Position numbers and translations under genes: made by a program
In this document: piece after piece, positions 18,642 to 24,722 of the stretch
Position numbering within the stretch: the first letter of the stretch is position 1
Layout of the letters: every line of letters begins with the position of its first letter
The notes under the pieces: generated by a model
The model's database searches: none
What the model saw: only the letters and a program-made list of their open reading frames with translations
Told to the model about the DNA's origin: nothing
Assembly: GCA_027600665.1 (NCBI GenBank)
Contig: JADGJL010000338.1
Coordinates: 1-24,722 of the forward strand
Length of the DNA stretch: 24,722 nucleotides
Reading direction: 5' to 3'
Source of the DNA: Irineochytrium annulatum
Lineage: Eukaryota > Chytridiomycota > Chytridiomycetes > Chytridiales > Chytridiaceae

Positions 18642-21600
18642 CTAGCGCTGCTTGTCGCGATGCAACGAAATAAGGAGAACGTATCCAATAGCCCTCGACA
18701 CAATCCCGAGAATAAACGCCATCAAGAAATCCCGCGTAACCTGATCCAGGGAGTACCCCCAAATCCCAGCCATAAGCTCGACGTCGTAAATTCCTACATA
18801 GACAGCGGTCGAGGTGGCGTCTGCGTAAAATTTAAAAGGTTAATTGTAGCCTAACAAAAGTATACGCCTCCCCACGCCCCCCAAAAACCAAAAAGAAGAA
18901 AAAAACAATAAAACACAACTCACACTGCGCCTCCGCGGCCCACTTATTGAAGCTCAGTTCAAATAACCACAGCATCCCCCACTTCCTCGCCTGCACCAGA
19001 TTCGGCCCGTACCCACAGAACACGGCCGCAAACAGCCCGACGACAACAGACAACAGACTCGCGTTTTCCCGGCGTACGACGAGCGAGATGATGCAGGACA
19101 TGCCGTAGACGCCCCAGAATTGAAGGAAGATGAGCATGTACTGAGTGTAGATGTTGATCACGGGTTTCGCAAGGATGGCGTACATGCCCGTGAAATGGAG
19201 GGACGTCAAGATGAGACGGTAGATAGCTGAGACCGTCTTACCCTGTAAAGCGTTATAAGTACACACCGTAACCTCCACACGTCTCTAAAGATACACTCAC
19301 GATATAGTACGCAGCCTTATTATGCCCCGACCCGGCCTCCCTCCAAAAGATCGGCTTCTCCTCCCCAAAGACCTTAACGCCCGACGGAGCGCCGGCGAGG
19401 GCAATGCCGATGCCGATAAGGAGGCCGTACAGCGACAGAAGGTCGAGCGGCGCCGGACTCAGCAACACATAAATCCCCGCATAAGTCCCATTGAACAGCT
19501 CCTTCACCTTCCCCTGCGTCGAGATCCCCATCAAAAACCCGGCGAACATCGCCACAAAGATCTCGAGCACCAACGCCCCCGTCGCGCGACTCTGCTGCGT
19601 CAACGCGCGGAAGTGGCAGTACCACAGCTGCCTTGCAAACGACGCGCCGCGCTCGCGCACAACCTGCGGAGCGAGACGGTGGAACTCAATGTCAAGCATG
19701 CGGGTGTCCTCGTCCGACGAGGAGCCCGGTGCGCCACCAAGGGGCGTGCCGCGGGAGAGAGACTCGACGATGGATGCGGCCAGCGTGGCGTGGGAGGTCG
19801 CGCCGCGCGTCGGGAGGATGTTGTACCCGGAGGCCGTGTCGGGTGTGACGAACGCGACGGCCGTCGATGGCGTCTCGGGCGTTTCGGCGCCACCGAGCGT
19901 GACGAGGGGGCGTGAGACTCCACGCGGCGGGGCCGACGGCGAGTCGAGTGTTTCGACGCCGCCGAGGGCGCGTGGGACGACGCGCGACATGGAACCTGAT
20001 GAGTAGCGGTGCGAGGCCTTGATGGAAGCGGGGAGGATGGAGTCCTCGAGCTGGACCGAGTTGATGGAGGACGCGCCGTCGCGGTCAATAGTTCCGTGGT
20101 ACTGCCTTATGTTGTTGATCGAGTGTCGAGCCATAGCTAGGTGATCCGCAGCGTCGTCGTCGTGAGGTGGCGGTATGGGTACTTGGTCACCGTTGACGGA
20201 CACGAGCCATCCGCCCATTTCGTCTTCCGAGACGCGGCGGGGCACGACGGTAGGCGGGGACATCGTCAGCCCACCACCAACGCCGGAGAATGATCCGCGG
20301 GTAGACTCGGCCCGTCCGGTGTTGATCATGAGCGGGGAAAGCGGGACGCCGGCGGCCGATGACGTGTCCGCGATAGAACCCTGATCCCCGTCCGCAAGCG
20401 GGTACTCAAGCAGATAGTCGCGAACTTTCCTGTTCTCCCACGCGGCCACGAGCTGCTGCGGGCCAAACGCGTATCGGTTGTTCTGCGCCTTGCCCGAGAG
20501 AATATCCATGAGGACGTCGGACATGTTGGTTGCCGGGTCGAAATCGAAGCCGAGTGACTCGAAGTAGCGCTGGGCCTGAGCGATGGGTCCCAAAAAGGCG
20601 ACCTTGCCTCCGGGCGCGATCATAAGGACATCGTCAAACTTCTTGAAGATCTCGATACGGGGCTGGTGGATGACGGAGACGATCGTAAGGCCCAGGTGGG
20701 CGATGTTCTGAAGGATGTCTGCGACCTCGAGGGCGGCGGTCGAGTCGAGGCCGGAGGTGGGCTCGTCGAGGAAGATGGCAAGTGGTGCTTTGAGGTTATT
20801 TGTTAAATGAAAGATATAAAATATAGCAAATCATCAATGACAATGTCAATCACTCTCACCAGCAGCAAGCTCCATCCCAATATTGACCCTCTTCCGCTGA
20901 CCACCGGAGACACCACGCGTCGTCTCGTCTCCAATAAACGAGTTGGCGACATGCGACAAGCTGCAAAATACGGTAACCCCATTAATATTCAACCGAACAA
21001 CGAACTCATCTCTCCCAAAACTCACTTCAGAGCCTTCAAAACGTTATCGACATGATCCTCGATCTGCTTCGTCGACCAGGACCTCGGCAGCCTGACACGG
21101 GCCGAGTGCAGGACGACCTCCCGCACGGTCAACTCCCTCAGCATGATGTCCTCCTGGGGTACGTACCCAATTATTTTGCGGTATAAGTGAATCTCCGCCT
21201 CGGCGCCGTTGATGTAGAGCCGGCCACCAGTGCGGGCCACTTTTCCCATGAGAACGTTCATGAAGGTCGTTTCTAATTTAGAGGGAAGGAAATGGATTAG
21301 GTTGACGCCGTGCAGGGGTTCGGAGGGAGGCAAGAGCGGTATAAAGGATGTCTATGCTCATTATAAAGAAGATATCGGCGTAAGCTAAGGTTTCACGGTC
21401 GCGGAATCATGCTGACGCCACCCAGGATCGCATAAGATGCTGAAATGGCCTCTCGCCGACAAATCGCGTCTTCCAGAGAACCCCCTCCGCCCGCATCCTT
21501 AAGTCGCCATACTTCAAGTTCTTTTCTCTCCCCATTTTCAATACTTACTCCCCGCCCCAGAAGGTCCAATGATAGCCGTCATCCTCTTGCTCCGAATCTC

Positions 21601-23083
21601 ACCCGTAACGCCCTCAAGCACCTTCTTCCCGCTCTTGAGGCTCAAGCTCAGGTTGTCGAATTTGAAGTTCATCCTCAGCTCCCGGTGACCCAACGCAGAG
21701 TGGAACGCCGCCACGAGCTTTCGGAGCTCCTCGGTATTGGCCGCGGGAAGGCCGTTACCTTTTGCAAAGTGGGAGGGAATAAAGAAGGGAGAGTTTAGAG
21801 GCGAGAGCGGGAAAGAAAGTTCTGCGTCGGTGTAAACAAGAAAGACAACTCGCTCGCTGGCCGCAGTTCATACGCCTTCTTCCAACCCACCTCCCGTCCT
21901 ACTCTTAACTCCAACGTACCTGGCATAGCGGCGGCCTGCATCCCCTTCTCCTCCTCTACCCTCTTCCCCAGATCCTCCATTTGGCTTCTCGCGCGTTCCT
22001 TCAACGCGTACCCCGGTCCACCGAAAACCCTCTCCAAAACGCCCAGCCCACCCCACCTCCTCCACAACCCCTGCCGTATCTTCGCGATCAGAATCACGAT
22101 CGCTAAAGCGCCGTCGAGGATCACCATGAGGACCAGGGGGCCGTAGGGGACCTGTTAAAAATGTCAGGCAGTTAGTTAAAACGGGATGTGGTAGTGAGTT
22201 TAAGCGGCCAGGAGCCAGATTCGCGCTTCGCGAGTGGGCCGGGTGCGCGCATTGCAGCTACAGGTGGGGCAGGAGGAGACACGGCTTCGCGCGCGAGGTC
22301 GGGCGTTGAAGTGGCGCCCTTGTATTAAACTCCAAGCTCGCTTCGCTCGCTGGGGATGCCGGTGGGCTCTTTCCACACACCTGCGTGACAGATCCCTGGG
22401 GACACAACGTCAATATCCCACAAGGCCTTGGCGTGACGGTCCCCGTTGGACAGTAGTAGGAGGCGGGGCATGGCAGCATGGTGTGGATGTTGGGGCAGTA
22501 AAATCCAGGCTTGCAGACGGCGGGCTCGTAGAGGCCTTGCGCCTTATATTCAAAAGGTGAGTTAGTGGAGGTGAGGGAAAGTAGGGAAAGTAGAATAAGG
22601 TGGGACATTGTCAAAATTCGTTTTGAGGAAAATTGTTCTCCATCTGTCCCATATCACTTCGTGAGTTGCTCCCACACCCTCCCCTCCTCCAAATCCCTTT
22701 AAATCCCGTCCTGTCCTGCAGCTCCTCCTCCCACGCTCTCTGCATCTCCGTACACCCGTTTGTCGCTCGTCCCTCTCCCACCCTCCCTTTCAAAAACATA
22801 CCGTACAAGGCAAACTACTCAACCGATAACTCGCGCACCCGCCGCTCGGCGGGCAATAGCTCGGTAAGGTTGTCTCATTGCCTGGAATCACATTCGGGCA
22901 ATACCAGCCAGGATCGCAGTTGGCATATCGCGCGTCGAGAGCGGTGCCGACCTTCAACCCGGGCGCGATGTAGCACCCGTAACCAGAGGAGGACGGCGTG
23001 TCCTGTGTGGTGTTGCCGAATTGGAGGGTCGGGTCGGACTCGGAGTTGGGCGGGGGAGCGGGGACTTGTCGGCCGCCTCCCAT
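18642..23083 (-). CDS. ABCG half-transporter with cysteine-rich N-terminal ectodomain
   Basis: Nine exons (introns 22543-22801, 22152-22380, 21759-21919, 21273-21548, 20961-21025, 20788-20859, 19243-19300, 18821-18923) give 1072 residues. Residues 1-148 have repeated CxPGxYCP units, as in plant ABCG24/28 and fungal relatives. One transmembrane helix near 155-172 and a charged coil follow. The nucleotide-binding domain has Walker A GPSGAGKT (K296, split by an intron), signature VSGGQ (395-399), Walker B IFLDEP (D419, E420) and H-loop H452. After a Ser/Thr-rich linker of about 170 residues come six predicted helices of the ABC2 type with KPIFWREAGSGHNKAAYY. Half-transporters of this type dimerise; the substrate is unknown. 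The first exon from ATG 23083 lacks a signal peptide, so a 5' exon may be missing. Confidence 0.9.
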
Positions 23084-23816
23084 TGCTGATCAGTCGACTG
23101 AGGGGGGGTATGTGCGGTGGGAGATGGTTGGATGGAGAGGTAAGTCAGGCGAACGGGTGATAGGTTCACACGGTCGCGACGGAAGGCCGAGAAGTTGAGT
23201 CAGACGTGGGCCACGTTGGCCGCGCAAGGGTGGCGATAGTTGTGACCGCGAGGATGCAGGTCGATGACGGTAAGGTCGTCGTCGGTCAGTCGTCGTCCGT
23301 CAGAGTCCAGTAGTCGATCCCGCCTCGTGCAGATCAGAGTGCCGCCCTCCTCTGACAAAGCCGGGTTCTAATGCAGACGAACTGAAAGGAGAAGTGCCTA
23401 TAAGGGGCTGCGGGGAGATGGAGACGCGACGAACCCCCGACAGGGTTAGACGTCGCGACTGAGGATCGTCGCCACTTCGCCAGTTTGACAGCTGGAACAA
23501 ACGGCAGGACCGCCGGGGACGGGAGGACGTCGAGTTCACTTTAACACGTGCTGCACGAGAGAGAGGGCGCACCATCGCGGGTGCATCATCAAGGCCTTGC
23601 ACCTGCTCATGCAAGCTGGCCCGTTATTGATTCTAAAGGCGGCAAGGTCAAACTCGGTGAAAGGCCAACAATGCCCGCGACAGAAGAGGATTGCTGGTGT
23701 CTGTCCGGTTCATGCACCTCTTGTCTATTTATCACATATTCCCACGGAAAGCTGTGTCGACTTTTACCTCTAACCAGGATGATTAGTTAGGTGGCATCAA
23801 GCGGTAGGGCTCATCA
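23084..23816. other. Intergenic upstream of ABCG gene
   Basis: No gene is convincing here. On the minus strand a pyrimidine tract and CTCAG/ATCAG sites just before 23083 could be the acceptor of a missing first exon carrying a signal peptide. I could not find a matching ATG-bearing exon. A GTC-rich run lies at about 23270-23310. Confidence 0.45.
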
Positions 23817-24423
23817 TTATTGGTACACGTTGAAGTTTCGACCAGCTCTGAAGTCCGCCATCGTCTTGATGGGTCGAGGATTCACACTTGAGGTGGATGA
23901 AGACATCGATGTTGGCATGCTCCTTTGATCATATGTGACAAGTGTAAACTTGCGAATACCGGTCTGTGGACGCGGCTTCGCGGTTGTTGAGGCGAAGAGT
24001 GACGGGCAGAAAATGGGCACTTCATCACGCTCGTCTGTGGGGCCATCGAGCAAGGAGCGCATGCGTTGGCTTTTGGTGACTCGTAGTGTTTGCGGGATGA
24101 ATGAGAGGGCCGGGTCGCGAAGGAAGTCGTTCAAGGCGTCCAGATTGTTGGCGCGCACATTGTCCGAGTCCTGCGGAATCATGGGGCCGAAGAGGATTTG
24201 CGGTCACGTCCTGGATAGCGGTGGTGACTTAAATGGCAATTTGGGTAGAGATAATGGGGGAGGTGAGGTGCAGAAATGGCTCTGCTGGCAGGAGTTGGTC
24301 CTATGGGAATTGTGCCAGACGCTGTTTCAGGATGACCAAACGTAATTTCATCCGGGGTAAACGTGATGAGTTCCTGTGGCTTACCATCATCGTTCGGTCG
24401 ATAACCACGTCGGCTCCAGCCAT
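23817..24423 (-). CDS. Hypothetical protein, two-exon model
   Basis: The long exon 23817-24170 encodes a polar protein with coding-like codon use (NNLDALNDFLRDPALSF, RKFTLVTYDQR, ending DFRAGRNFNVYQ). Two 5' ends are possible. The preferred one is a short first exon 24385-24423 starting at an ATG in strong Kozak context (AGAAATGG), with donor GTAAGC and acceptor TTCCGCAG. It gives a 214-bp intron and 130 residues. The simpler one is an unspliced start at 24182, giving 121 residues. I see no transmembrane segment, signal peptide or known motif. Confidence 0.4.
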
Positions 24424-24601
24424 TTCTCCTTTAATGCAAAACTCGCAAACTTTTTTTCACACTGAAGCCAAGGTGCGACCTTCGGTGGGACACGACGTAC
24501 AAGCGCTCACAACGCCCTTCCCTAGACGTTGAGGACGTTGAGGACTCGGCAGTCCTTCTTACTCAGGCCCAAGACCTCCCCCACCCCTTCATCGCAGACC
24601 C

Positions 24602-24722
24602 ATGCCCGCAATGGCGGCCCTTCCGGTCATGGTGCCCCTCCTTCGCGTACGACAGGATACCACTGTTTTCGAGACCTCATCGGTGTTCACACCCACGCCG
24701 CCCCCTCCCACCTCAACACCCC
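24602..24722 (+). CDS. Possible 5' end of a gene running off the right edge
   Basis: An open frame starts at ATG 24602, with a second ATG three codons later, and is still open at the window end after 40 codons (Ala/Pro/Thr-rich, ending TPTPPPPTSTP). It would be divergent from the minus-strand hypothetical gene, 178 bp between starts, like other pairs in this window. All three plus frames are fairly open here because the DNA is C-rich, so support is weak. Confidence 0.22.
   Translation, partial: MPAMAALPVMVPLLRVRQDTTVFETSSVFTPTPPPPTSTP

Noticed and set aside
19322..20088. Long open frames opposite the ABCG linker on both strands
   Set aside because: They mirror the GC-rich codons of the true transporter exon and encode Arg/Pro/Ser-rich noise.
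23300..23614. Minus-strand frame upstream of the ABCG gene as its missing first exon
   Set aside because: It lacks a hydrophobic signal sequence and has no clear donor leading in frame to the exon starting at 23083.
24519..24640. Minus-strand frame ending LSKKDCRVLNVLNV that could be the 3' end of another gene
   Set aside because: It is short, shares its DNA with equally open plus-strand frames, and has no clear splice partner within the window.

Overview
This is eukaryotic nuclear DNA with compact, intron-rich genes. Most introns are 40-75 bp with GT...AG ends. The likeliest source is a zoosporic (flagellated) early-diverging fungus, such as a chytrid or blastoclad. Two genes carry the argument. 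CFAP300 is a dynein-arm assembly factor found in organisms with motile cilia, and the aconitase most resembles the fungal Aco2/AcoB type. The taxonomic placement is an inference. All gene models were spliced by eye and every main model closes in frame.

Layout, left to right. 1-3056 (+): the 3' part of a villidin-like actin-binding gene (PH domain, five gelsolin-type repeats, villin headpiece). 4045-4127: tRNA-Leu(CAA). 4207-5044 (-): a five-exon gene of unknown function that no long open frame reveals. 5197-5331 (+): a possible one-helix membrane microprotein. 5665-7718 (-): a mitochondrial MRS2-type magnesium channel. 7917-9848 (+): a GT49 (LARGE/B4GAT1-like) glycosyltransferase, divergent from MRS2. 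10071-11331 (-): CFAP300. 11662-14523 (-): aconitase, Aco2-like. 14821-15841 (-): a conserved-looking protein with weak Golgin A7/Erf4 resemblance. 16049-16873 (+): thymidylate kinase, divergent from the previous gene. 17060-17947 (-): a DUF2306-like four-helix membrane protein. 18642-23083 (-): an ABCG half-transporter with a cysteine-rich extracellular N-terminus. 23817-24423 (-): a hypothetical gene. At the right edge a possible partial gene starts on the plus strand.

The genes look like ordinary chromosomal neighbours rather than an operon or cluster. Recurrent themes are mitochondria (MRS2, aconitase), flagella and cytoskeleton (CFAP300, villidin-like) and membranes (GT49, DUF2306-like, ABCG). 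Several gene pairs are divergent with 150-210 bp between start codons, so they probably share bidirectional promoters. Two of these promoters hold short exact repeats. I see no transposon, CRISPR array, virus or obvious horizontal island. The most interesting points are the villidin-like architecture, the cryptic multi-exon gene at 4207-5044, an alternative in-intron start with a signal-peptide-like sequence in the ABCG gene, and the Aco2-type active-site signature.
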